Origin: Aurantiacibacter arachoides
GTDB lineage: Bacteria > Pseudomonadota > Alphaproteobacteria > Sphingomonadales > Sphingomonadaceae
Assembly: GCF_009827335.1 (NCBI RefSeq)
Contig: NZ_WTYH01000001.1
Span: forward strand, 2,877,592 to 2,941,591
Length of the DNA stretch: 64,000 bases
Direction: 5' to 3'
Under the pieces are notes generated by a model. That model was not told the DNA's origin. It saw nothing but the letters and a program-made list of their open reading frames with translations, and searched no databases. Both the position numbers and the translations under genes were made by a program. Each line of letters opens with the position of its first letter. Positions within the stretch are counted from its first letter, which is position 1. This document shows positions 8,528 to 15,892 of this stretch, one piece after another.

Positions 8528-10111
8528 TTATCCCTTCGGGCGGGTTGCGGGGTGGATGCCGGCTTCCTGCGGTTCGAGACCGGCACCGGCTTGGCCTTCG
8601 AGATCGTCGCCGACATTGTCGTCGCGCAGCGTATCGAGGTGCATCAGCTTCTTGATCAGCGGGCTGATGACGAGGACGACGATGCCCACGCCAACCGCGA
8701 CCCAGCCGACCGTCGAGTAGACGTCGAGCACGACCTGCTTGCCCGCTTCCTCGCCCACGCCTTCCGCGCCCGTCGCCGCGGCGATGAGGCCGGCGGCGAA
8801 GTTGCCGGTGGCAGAGGCGAAGAACCACACGCCCATGATCAGCGAAGCCATGTGCGCCGGGGCCAGCCGGTTCATCGCCGAAAGGCCGACCGGGCTGAGG
8901 CACAGCTCACCCGTGGTGTGCAGCAGGTAGATCAGGAAGATGAAGATGACCGGCGTCGGAACGTCCACGCCCACCGAAGATGCACCCCAGACGAGGACCA
9001 GGAAGCCGAGGCCCACCTGGATCACGCCGAGGCCGAACTTGAACGGGGTGGACGGCTCGATACCCTTGCGGCCCATGTAGGTCCACGCGGTGGCGAACAG
9101 CGGGGCCAGCAGGATGATGTAGATCGCATTCACCGACTGGAATACCGATGCCGGAACCCCGCCGCGATCGACGTGGCGATCGGTGAACAGGTTGAGGCTG
9201 GAGCCCGCCTGTTCGAACAGGGCCCAGAAGATGATCGAGGTGATGATCAGGATCAGCGCGGCAAAGATGCGGTCACGCTCTTCCGCGGCGAGCTTGGTGA
9301 CCGCCACGAAGATCACGTAGGCCACCAGCAGGCCGCCGAACACGCCGAGCAGGCCGCCGACGACCGACTGGTTCTGCACCAGCACCCAGCACAGCGCGAC
9401 GAGGCCGACGCCCACAGCGTACATGGACCATTCCCGGCCCTTGGTGAGCCCTGTGGGCGGTTCGCCCCGGCCGAGCAGCAGCCCGCGCCCGAGCACGAAC
9501 ACCACGAGGCCGAGCAGCATGCCGATACCGGCAAGCCCGAAACCGTAGGCCCAGCCGTAGGTTTCGCCGATGTAGCCGCACAGCAGCGAGCCGAGCGCGG
9601 CGCCCAGGTTAATGCCCATGTAGAAGATGGTGTAGGCACCGTCGCGGCGCACGTCGGTGCGCGGGTAAAGCTGGCCGACGATCACCGAGATGTTCGCCTT
9701 GAGGAAGCCCGAGCCCACGATGATGAGGGCCAGCGCCAGCCAGAACACGTTGATGACCGGATTATCGGTATGGCCCGCGGCGGGCGATCCTTCGAAGGCC
9801 ATGAAGAAGTGGCCCAAGGTCAGCAGCACGGCGCCGAACTGCACCGCCTTGCGCTGGCCGAGATACCGGTCGGCCAGATAGCCGCCGACGACCGGGGTGA
9901 TGTAGACCAGCGCGGTGTACGCGCCGTAGATCACGCCCGCCTCGGCATCGGAATAGAGCCAGTGCTTGGTCAGGTAGAAGATCAGCAGCGCCCGCATGCC
10001 GTAGTAGGAGAACCGCTCCCACATCTCGGCGAAGAAGAGCATGAACAGGCCCTTCGGGTGCCCCAGGAAGGTGCCGGCACTGTCGCCGTGCGGTAGTTGC
10101 GCTGATGCCAT
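8528..10111 (-). CDS. POT family proton-dependent oligopeptide transporter
   Basis: This 527-residue MFS protein imports di- and tripeptides with protons. The PTR2 signature is present: FFAEMWERFSYYGMRALL (ExxERFxYYG) near residue 28, then GGYLADRYLGQRKAV, FLKANISVIVGQLYP and the NLGAALGSLLCGYIGE segment. About 12-14 hydrophobic helices are visible. It is first in a three-gene minus-strand operon with two exported amidohydrolases. This suggests peptides are cut in the periplasm and imported, or that products of related substrates are taken up. It is divergent from a GntR regulator 234 bases away. Confidence 0.95.
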   Translation of the reverse strand: MASAQLPHGDSAGTFLGHPKGLFMLFFAEMWERFSYYGMRALLIFYLTKHWLYSDAEAGVIYGAYTALVYITPVVGGYLADRYLGQRKAVQFGAVLLTLGHFFMAFEGSPAAGHTDNPVINVFWLALALIIVGSGFLKANISVIVGQLYPRTDVRRDGAYTIFYMGINLGAALGSLLCGYIGETYGWAYGFGLAGIGMLLGLVVFVLGRGLLLGRGEPPTGLTKGREWSMYAVGVGLVALCWVLVQNQSVVGGLLGVFGGLLVAYVIFVAVTKLAAEERDRIFAALILIITSIIFWALFEQAGSSLNLFTDRHVDRGGVPASVFQSVNAIYIILLAPLFATAWTYMGRKGIEPSTPFKFGLGVIQVGLGFLVLVWGASSVGVDVPTPVIFIFLIYLLHTTGELCLSPVGLSAMNRLAPAHMASLIMGVWFFASATGNFAAGLIAAATGAEGVGEEAGKQVVLDVYSTVGWVAVGVGIVVLVISPLIKKLMHLDTLRDDNVGDDLEGQAGAGLEPQEAGIHPATRPKG

Positions 10112-10345
10112 TTTACGACCGATCCCTCATTCGCCTTAGCCGTCTCTGCGGCCATAATCGCGCCACACTAGCGGCGGATTTGCCGATGTGAAGCCATTGT
10201 TTCATCCGCAACCGGCTGAACCGGGGTTGAAGAGGTATTCCGAGAGGCGTTCCGGGAGGCGCGGGAAAGCGGAGCTTGCCCCACCCCCTACCCACGGTTC
10301 GGCGACTTGACCCGACCCGCTGTATTATGGCACTGCTGCACCAGC

Positions 10346-10696
10346 ATGGCCGATACCCGCCCAGTCTATCTGCGTCTGCGCGAACAGATCGCCGCCGCCA
10401 TTATCGACGGGCGCTATGCCGAAGGTGCCATGCTGCCCAGCGTGCGCGCCTTTGCTGCCCAGCAGGGCGCCAACCCGCTCACCGTGGCCAAGGCCTATCA
10501 GCAATTCCAGGCGGACGGCCTGATCCGCGTGCAGCGCGGGGTAGGGATGTTCGTGCGCGAAGGAGCCGCGGCCCAGCTTCGCAGCGCGGAGCGCGAGCGG
10601 TTCCTTCACGAGGAATGGCCCGCGATCCGCCAGCGAATGGAGCGGCTCGGCCTGTCCATTGACGAACTGCTGACAACCGCCGGGGAACGGGCATGA
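10346..10696 (+). CDS. GntR family regulator, YtrA type
   Basis: This 116-residue repressor-like protein has an N-terminal winged helix: PVYLRLREQIAAAIIDGRYAEGAMLPSVRAFA, NPLTVAKAYQQFQADGLIRVQRGVGMFV. The short C-terminal helical tail (RSAERERFLHEEWPAIRQRMERLGLS) marks the YtrA subgroup, which lacks a large effector domain. The ATG at 10346 is preferred over 10307 because the family begins with DxRPxYLQLR. YtrA members usually sit beside ABC transporters, but here the neighbour is the divergent peptide permease, a plausible target by position only. Confidence 0.9.
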   Translation: MADTRPVYLRLREQIAAAIIDGRYAEGAMLPSVRAFAAQQGANPLTVAKAYQQFQADGLIRVQRGVGMFVREGAAAQLRSAERERFLHEEWPAIRQRMERLGLSIDELLTTAGERA

Positions 10697-10754
10697 CCGG
10701 ACAAACCGCGCAATTAACGGGTTACCTGCTGCGTTGCCTATGCGCCAAAATTAT

Positions 10755-10780
10755 GGCATGTTAACATATTGTAATATGCC
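10755..10780. promoter_or_regulatory. AT-rich imperfect palindrome upstream of ihfB
   Basis: The 26 bases run from GGCAT to ATGCC, with most inner positions also symmetric, and contain TAATAT near the right end. It lies 60-86 bases before the ihfB ATG in an AT-rich patch unlike its surroundings. It may be an operator or promoter element, possibly for autoregulation. Confidence 0.3.
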
Positions 10781-10840
10781 GCGCACCATTGCCGGCGACA
10801 TCGTTATGCGGGTCGCGCCCATAACTCTCGGGGAACCGGT

Positions 10841-11122
10841 ATGATCAGGTCCGAACTTCTCCAGGCTCTGCAGGACGACCACCCCGACCTGCGGCCAGAG
10901 GAAATCGAGCAAGTCGTGGACATCTTCTTCGACGAGATCGCCGCGCGGCTGGCCGAAGGCGGCCGGGTGGAATTGCGGGGCTTCGGCACGTTTTCCACTC
11001 GCGAGCGCGAGGCCCGCACGGGGCGCAACCCGCGAACGGGCGATGCGGTGGAAGTCCCCGCGAAGCGCGTTCCGTATTTCAAGCCGGGCAAGGAAATGCG
11101 CGAACGGCTCAACTCGCAATAG
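10841..11122 (+). CDS. ihfB: Integration host factor subunit beta
   Basis: This is the beta subunit of IHF, a DNA-bending architectural protein of replication, transcription and site-specific recombination. The 93-residue length is normal. It begins MIRSELLQAL, shows the HU/IHF dimer core (IEQVVDIFFDEIAARLAEGGRVELRGFGTFSTRER) and the arm motif ARTGRNPRTGDAVEVPAKRVPYFKPGKEMRERLN, including the intercalating proline region RNPRTG. It is a single gene 67 bases upstream of tRNA-Leu. The neighbouring island integrase may well need IHF for recombination; that is inferred from enzyme family habits. Confidence 0.95.
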   Translation: MIRSELLQALQDDHPDLRPEEIEQVVDIFFDEIAARLAEGGRVELRGFGTFSTREREARTGRNPRTGDAVEVPAKRVPYFKPGKEMRERLNSQ

Positions 11123-11189
11123 GCGGCAGCGCCCGTGTCGCCAGGCATTGGCAAGGGGGCACTGTGCGCGCTAGGCACCATCGCGCGTA

Positions 11190-11274
11190 GCGGGCGTGGC
11201 GGAATGGTAGACGCCGGGGACTTAAAATCCCCTGATCCTTGATCGTGCGGGTTCGAGTCCCGCCGCCCGTACCA
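11190..11274 (+). tRNA. tRNA-Leu (anticodon UAA)
   Basis: The 85-base gene folds as a cloverleaf: acceptor arm GCGGGCG with CGCCCGT (one G-U pair), anticodon stem GGGGA/TCCCC around loop CTTAAAA giving anticodon TAA, a class II long variable arm, and the T-arm GCGGGTTCGAGTCCCGC. The discriminator A and CCA are encoded (11271-11274). Its 3' 54 bases are duplicated at 25085-25138, marking it as the integration site of the island that follows. Confidence 0.97.
11219..11272. repeat. attL: left end of the genomic island
   Basis: This is the left copy of a 54-bp direct repeat, from the anticodon stem to the last A-C of tRNA-Leu. It matches 25085-25138 at 51 of 54 positions. The three differences (11236, 11238, 11242) fall in the variable arm, and the final 30 bases are identical. 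The integrase gene ends 28 bases beyond the tRNA. Confidence 0.93.
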
Positions 11275-11302
11275 TTTTGATATAGAACGATTTATTTGAG
11301 AA

Positions 11303-12499
11303 TTAGGCTGCGCTTTTTTGCGATTCGTTTTTCGTTGTGTGTAGTTCTGGTGTAAACGCGTCAGAAAACGTGGCGTCGAGATAAGCAACCGACCTGTCGA
11401 TGTGTTCGTCAGAAAGCTGCGTATACCGCAGCACCATCGACAGGGTTTTGTGCCCGAAGATCTTCTGGATGGTGGGCAGATCGACGTTCGCCTTCACCAA
11501 CTCAGTGATCGCGGTATGCCGCAGAATGTGCGGAGTCACTTTTTTGGGGTTTAAGTTCGCGCGCACTGCTGCACGCCGGAATTGCGCCGACATGTTTTGC
11601 CGACAAGGATGTCGGGGGTGTTCGCGGTTGGTCGGGAAGAGGTAGCCTTCGGGCTTCCCGCACTGTTCCCATTCGGCGAGAAGCTTTAGGCCGAGACTAC
11701 CGGGGATTGGTTGATCGCGTTGCCCTGCCTTTGCCCGGCCTACGAAAATGCGCCGTTGAGCGAAATCGATCTCTTCCCAGCGGATACGAAGAATTTCCGC
11801 GTGTCGCATCCCTGTGCCAATTGCGATAGCTACGAAAAGCCAAGTGAGGGGGTCTTGATCGGCAATTGCGCCAGCCAACAACGCTCGCTTTTCATCGTCT
11901 GATAGGACGACAATCTGCTTCCGTTGCTCCTCGCCTTTGGCGATCTTGGGCTTCGACTTGATCCATCCCCATTCGACGCAGCGAGACAAGAAATGGGACA
12001 GGGTCGACAATTCGCGATTGACCGTCGCCTGGGCCGCGCCTTGGTCGAGCCGATGTCGGTTATAGTGGGAAATGCTGAAGTCGGTGAGCGAGTCCGGGCG
12101 CTGCGCCTTGAAATAGGGGACCAAACGCTCGCGGATATGATGGCGCTTGCGGGTCAAGTTCCTGCCATGCCTTGAGTGCGGCTCGATACGGGTCAGATAC
12201 TCGTCGGCCGCCTCGGCAAAGGACCGATGAACTTTGCGCCCGCTGGGCAGATCAAGCCTGTTCTCCCGCGCCTTTGTGCGAAAGTGTTCGATGGCACGCT
12301 CGGCCTGCTCCCGGGTCGTATTCTCGCTCTCCCGTCCGATCACACGGTGGATGCGCTGACCATCCACCATGACGTTGATGCTGTAGCGCACGTCACCATT
12401 GGTCTGACGTTCTGCGATAATGCCATGCTCGTTTATCCGTTGACCCGCCTCCAAGGCACGGATTGCGGGTCGGGTTAGTTTGGTGAATTTCAGCGCCAT
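11303..12499 (-). CDS. int: Tyrosine-family site-specific integrase
   Basis: This 398-residue phage-type recombinase catalyses insertion and excision of the island. Domains: N-terminal arm-binding part (GQRIHRVIG...REQAERAIEHFRTKA), SAM-like core-binding domain (SFAEAADEYLTR to about residue 180), then the catalytic domain with the Arg in GTGMRHAEILRIRW, HILRHTAITEL (HxxR), the His in FGHKTLS and the nucleophile Tyr in MVLRYTQL. It points toward the tRNA and ends 28 bases from it, the usual tRNA-island arrangement. Its start overlaps the end of the ribbon-helix-helix gene by 10 bases, so the two are co-expressed. Confidence 0.96.
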   Translation of the reverse strand: MALKFTKLTRPAIRALEAGQRINEHGIIAERQTNGDVRYSINVMVDGQRIHRVIGRESENTTREQAERAIEHFRTKARENRLDLPSGRKVHRSFAEAADEYLTRIEPHSRHGRNLTRKRHHIRERLVPYFKAQRPDSLTDFSISHYNRHRLDQGAAQATVNRELSTLSHFLSRCVEWGWIKSKPKIAKGEEQRKQIVVLSDDEKRALLAGAIADQDPLTWLFVAIAIGTGMRHAEILRIRWEEIDFAQRRIFVGRAKAGQRDQPIPGSLGLKLLAEWEQCGKPEGYLFPTNREHPRHPCRQNMSAQFRRAAVRANLNPKKVTPHILRHTAITELVKANVDLPTIQKIFGHKTLSMVLRYTQLSDEHIDRSVAYLDATFSDAFTPELHTTKNESQKSAA

Positions 12500-13224
12500 G
12501 ACGAAATCAGCCCGAGAAAATGCTCTGCATTGAACGCCTCGCCAAATGTCCTTTGATGAGAAGCTTGGTCTTGCAGATGGCTTCGATAGATCTCGCGCCC
12601 TTTAAGTTCCGCTTCCCAGTAAGGGCGCATCGCATCGCCGTAGGCATGGCGCAGGGCATCGAAGTCAGCATCTAACGCAATCAACTGGTCGTGAAGGCTC
12701 AGTGCCTGTTGGCGCAGAGCGGGGTCGGGTATTGCGTCGATACTAGACCGCTCAAGGTTGCGGCTGGCAATTTTGAGCAATCCACCGAACTTGTTGTCTT
12801 GGCTAATAGACAAACCAATTTCAGCCAACTTGCTCACAACATTGGCCTTTTGGTCGTAGGTGTTGATCAACTGCCCAAGGATCGCCTTTACGTCCTCCTC
12901 ATCCCAAGGGTCGTCGGGCCTCATGGCCGAGATCGGGCCTCCGGCCAGCATTTCTGCGACAGCGGACCAACTCGTCAAATCGGCATGCCACCGCTTTCCC
13001 TTGTTCCGCTTGGTAAGAGCAACGATCTCTGCGCTGATCTGCCTGACAAGATCGAGACCCTGCGCATCAAGGCCCACTGTTGCTGCAACCCGCGCCTCAA
13101 TTTCTTTACCGAGGCTGCGCCCATTGGCAGCTGCATGTTTTTCCAACCTCGCCCTTACGTCCGGGTCGAACCGAAGCGTCACCGGCTGGCGACGGTCTTC
13201 TTCAGACTTGCTCGGCCGACCCAT
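12490..13224 (-). CDS. Ribbon-helix-helix domain protein, island operon
   Basis: This is a 244-residue protein. The N-terminus looks like an Arc/MetJ-type DNA-binding fold (RQPVTLRFDPDVRARLEKHAAANGRSLGKEIEARVAATV, about residues 12-50). The rest is a long helical region of unknown family. I chose the ATG at 13224 because GGAGGT sits 4 bases before it; the upstream ATG at 13236 has that same Shine-Dalgarno inside its own codons. The gene overlaps int by 10 bases. It probably regulates int, itself or the divergent excisionase-like gene. Base composition is visibly less GC-rich than the host genes. Confidence 0.75.
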   Translation of the reverse strand: MGRPSKSEEDRRQPVTLRFDPDVRARLEKHAAANGRSLGKEIEARVAATVGLDAQGLDLVRQISAEIVALTKRNKGKRWHADLTSWSAVAEMLAGGPISAMRPDDPWDEEDVKAILGQLINTYDQKANVVSKLAEIGLSISQDNKFGGLLKIASRNLERSSIDAIPDPALRQQALSLHDQLIALDADFDALRHAYGDAMRPYWEAELKGREIYRSHLQDQASHQRTFGEAFNAEHFLGLISSWR

Positions 13225-13326
13225 CCGCACCTCCATAAATGTAAGCGTTTAACGATGCTGTTTTTGATGCCCTAAAGGGTCCGATAGGCTAACTCGGGGT
13301 CTCGCACAACGGTGACGGAGGGTTTC

Positions 13327-13551
13327 GTGGACCAAGTTCAGTTTTTGAAGGTGCAGGTTTTGCCGGATGGGCGCGTTGACCGCGTCAATGCCGCACGTTT
13401 CCTGGGCAAGGCTCCCAAGACGCTCGCCGAATGGCATCGGCTTGGGATTGGTCCTCGAAGCCTGCTGGTTGGAGGTCGCCGGTTCTATCACCTGACCGAA
13501 CTTCAGAGTTTTGTGAACGGCGGGAGGACTGCCGTTCAGACCAGTTAGCAC
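13327..13551 (+). CDS. Excisionase-like helix-turn-helix protein
   Basis: This 74-residue protein, started at GTG 13327, has GGAGGG 6 bases upstream; an in-frame GTG at 13312 lacks such a site. The core reads VNAARFLGKAPKTLAEWHRLGIGP, then a wing-like VGGRRFYHLTELQSFV. This is the MerR/AlpA-type excisionase fold: helix-turn-helix recognition plus a beta wing ending in the typical Y/F-x3-DL-x-F pattern. It is divergent from the ribbon-helix-helix/int operon with about 100 bases between. The likely role is recombination directionality or repression. Confidence 0.75.
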
Positions 13552-13879
13552 TTCGCTAATTAAATCCTTCGCGCTGGGTGGCTAAACACGGTGGCGGCGC
13601 GATTGAAATGCTGCACCACTGGGGTCCGGTCATAGCAGCAACCCGAGTCCGAAAGACAGAGCGGGGACCGGTAGGCGAAGGCGCCGATTAGCAACTGTCG
13701 AGGCTTGGGGTGCCTTCTACCACCAAGTTGCCTGTGTCGCTCGTCCCGGCTCCATAAGCCACGGAGAGATACTGCATAGGGAGGACTGCCCTCGGCATCG
13801 AGCAATCGCTCAGAGCCGGGGGTAGTCGTCCTATGCCCGGAACGCTGAACCCTCACCACAGCCATGGTTTAGATGAGAA
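13549..13879. other. Island stretch with no clear gene, one large imperfect hairpin
   Basis: No frame is convincing across this region. Two minus-strand readings (a 101-residue frame at 13560-13865 and a 36-residue one at 13688-13798) have no recognisable sequence. The arms GCATAGG (13774-13780) and CCTATGC (13830-13836) bracket a longer imperfect stem with a 60-base span. It may be remnant DNA or a structured RNA. Confidence 0.35.
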
Positions 13880-14421
13880 GATGCAAGGGAAGTAGTTCAC
13901 TCCACGCGAGGCGAATTTCAGACAGCAGATTTGGATTTCACTGCAACCCTACCCCAACCAAATCGGGCCGAGCAAATTTGGCTCGATCCCCAGAAATCAT
14001 GGTTTTCAGCGGCTTTTGCCGCCGTTAGGACAGAAAAGCGGTTGGATAAACTTGCGGTAGCGCAGGCGCCGGGCTTCCCGCGGGATCATATGCGGCGGCG
14101 CAGCTAAAAGAAACGATCTCCCATCCAACAACCATCGAGGAAAAGCGGGCACTGGCACGAGAGAAGCTGGAAACCGTCGTCGCGCGGAGTGCGCAGAAGC
14201 GATGCTTCGCCTTTGCTAGCGTTCGTCCTAAAGATGATCCGCCCCGGTTGGTCTGGTGCATCGCGGATGCGAACAGCCGCGAAGTCCCGGTTGGCCCAGA
14301 CCAACCCAAGCCTGTTCTGAAATCCGCAAAAACCATGCTGGCTGCGGATGATCCGCCGACCCCGGCCAATGACGATCTCGTTGAACAGTGCGGATTGGGC
14401 ACTACCCTTTGCGACAAGTAG
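13880..14421 (+). pseudogene. Decayed gene fragment, two frames
   Basis: Two adjacent plus-strand frames read like protein but neither has a start codon. Frame one (about 13880-14107) contains QIWLDPQKSWFSAAFAAV and EKRLDKLAVAQAPGFPRDH. Frame two (about 14050-14421) contains HPTTIEEKRALAREKLETVV, FAFASVRPKDDPPRLVW and PTPANDDLVEQ. They overlap near 14050-14107, so one frameshift would join them. The parent family is not recognised. The absence of starts and the shift indicate a decayed gene. Confidence 0.5.
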
Positions 14422-14615
14422 GGCGATTTGCAGCAAAGGCTTCGTACGTCTGCCGCGACGTCGGCGCGACCGTGAACGGTATCGAAGGCTTCCAGGCGCA
14501 GTTGAAGCGCGGCATCAATGGCACCCACACTTGCGTCAGCGCGAAGCATCTTTCGAAGTATCTCGTGGTGTTCGAGTTCCGCCATGATCGTCCGCAGACG
14601 ATGCTCACGAGTTGA
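14412..14615 (+). pseudogene. C-terminal remnant of an IS1595-type transposase
   Basis: This plus-strand frame holds the end of the DDE domain of IS1595/ISXO2-like transposases: AAKASYVCRDVGATVNGIEGF (compare the family pattern NxxEGF), QAQLKRGINGTH, VSAKHLSKYLVVFEFR. The N-terminal two thirds and the first Asp are absent, and the frame stops soon after. Its codons favour G/C in third position, unlike the opposite minus-strand frame. I saw no terminal inverted repeats. It is evidence of past insertion within the island. Confidence 0.65.
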
Positions 14616-14690
14616 TCGTTTCTTTCCCACGCCAAGGGCTTCGCCTTCGACCATGCGCCTTAGGAGCGCATCGAAGCGCTTGTTCATTCG

Positions 14691-15368
14691 TCAAGTCATG
14701 CCTCTTGGGATCGCGCCGAACTCATCTTCGATTTCGCTCATCATTGCCGAGCGCACGAACTTCCGAAGAGATGCTTCGTCATATTCTGACCCGCCCCCCT
14801 CGACTTCTCTCACACTGGCCGGATTATCTTGCCCAAACGCATCCAGCGACAACTCAAGGTAGAGCCTGAATTTCTTGCGCTGCTTTTCGCTCGCCGATAG
14901 TCCGGTTGTCCCTGGCATGGTGAAATCCAGCAGGCTCGTAGCCGGGCGCTTTATTTGACCCCATTCGGAATGGCGCATCAATGCGATTGCGGCTTCGCGA
15001 TCGATCCAAACCCTCTCAACCAAAAGCTTTCTCCAATCGAACCACAGCCTATGACGGAGGCGCCACACGCCAGGCAACCGCCACAGAAGCGATAGCACCC
15101 CTGCCACGACCAGCACCACCCTCACCCATGGCTGATTGACCCACGCGGCAAATTCGACAGCCCGCTCCGCCAATGCCAAAACTCGATCATCGCGGGTCAT
15201 TTTGCTGACCAACTTCTGCCACGCCGCAATGTCCTCGCGCAGACCAGCGAGGCCGAGAACGGTGATAGCACTGCCCACGGGGCATTTGAGAGGGCGAAGC
15301 AGAAAATCTTTAGCCTTATTGGAGACCCAAAGGCTCTTGTTGCTTCGCTGCTTATGCGATCTCCCCAT
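14691..15368 (-). CDS. Hypothetical single-pass membrane protein
   Basis: This is a 225-residue protein of unknown family. Features: a basic N-terminus (GRSHKQRSNK), a moderately hydrophobic CPVGSAITVLGLAGL segment (about 29-43), a helical stretch, a clear transmembrane helix (WVRVVLVVAGVLSLLW, about 80-96), then a soluble acidic/basic domain with DREAAIALMRHSEWGQIKR and KQRKKFRLYLELSLDAF. It is transcribed away from the restriction genes. The membrane location and position in a defence-carrying island raise the possibility of an accessory effector, but nothing in the sequence proves it. Confidence 0.55.
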   Translation of the reverse strand: MGRSHKQRSNKSLWVSNKAKDFLLRPLKCPVGSAITVLGLAGLREDIAAWQKLVSKMTRDDRVLALAERAVEFAAWVNQPWVRVVLVVAGVLSLLWRLPGVWRLRHRLWFDWRKLLVERVWIDREAAIALMRHSEWGQIKRPATSLLDFTMPGTTGLSASEKQRKKFRLYLELSLDAFGQDNPASVREVEGGGSEYDEASLRKFVRSAMMSEIEDEFGAIPRGMT

Positions 15369-15486
15369 TTCCCGGCCATATCACCGCTCCGACCGGTGTC
15401 GAGGTATGCTTGGCGGGGAGGATAAGCCCCCTCGCGATTGCGGCAATATCGGCCATTAGTATGTTGCCGCTCAGCAGTTCGTCGCC

Positions 15487-15814
15487 ATGACGCGCGGGTC
15501 CAATCTGATTTGCGCAGCATCGGGCGACCAGCATTTCCGGCGACGGTTTCGGCCATCGAACCTTATGGGACGAATATTGCCATGAAGCGCGCCACGGCCC
15601 GACGCCCGCGCTGGAATATGCTTGGCCGGAGGCCTTGCATCCCTACATCGCCGAAAAGATCGCAGCCCTTCAGCATCCAACTGCGGTTCTGCTGACTATT
15701 GCCGCTGAGTATGCCGCCGGAGAATCGAAGGATCAGGATCGCAGAACGAGCAACGACCATCTGATGAATGGCGTTGGGAAGGATCTTAACGCGCTCGCCG
15801 TCAGGCGCAGGTGA
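15487..15814 (+). pseudogene. Frameshifted small gene upstream of the restriction locus
   Basis: The frame ending at 15814 has convincing coding character (TLWDEYCHEARHGPTPALEY, HPYIAEKIAALQHPTAVLL, LMNGVGKDLNALAVRRR) but no start codon after the stop at 15506. An ATG at 15487 in another frame begins MTRGSNLICAASGDQHFR and would join it with one frameshift near 15535. The family is not recognised. It ends about 80 bases before the restriction-methylation gene, on the same strand. Confidence 0.45.
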
Positions 15815-15892
15815 TAGGTTCGATATTCTTCGCTAAGCCCAGATACACTGGACGTTTGCGCCGCCTTCGCTGCCATGCTCTATCAGAGGGCA

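Noticed and set aside
13560-13865. A 101-residue minus-strand gene in the island
   Set aside because: It has no start signal, no recognisable sequence and a mixed composition; treated as non-coding or remnant.
14025-14687. A 220-residue minus-strand gene following the membrane protein
   Set aside because: It covers the transposase remnant on the opposite strand, its second half is shadow-like, and its third codon positions lack the GC bias seen in the plus frame.
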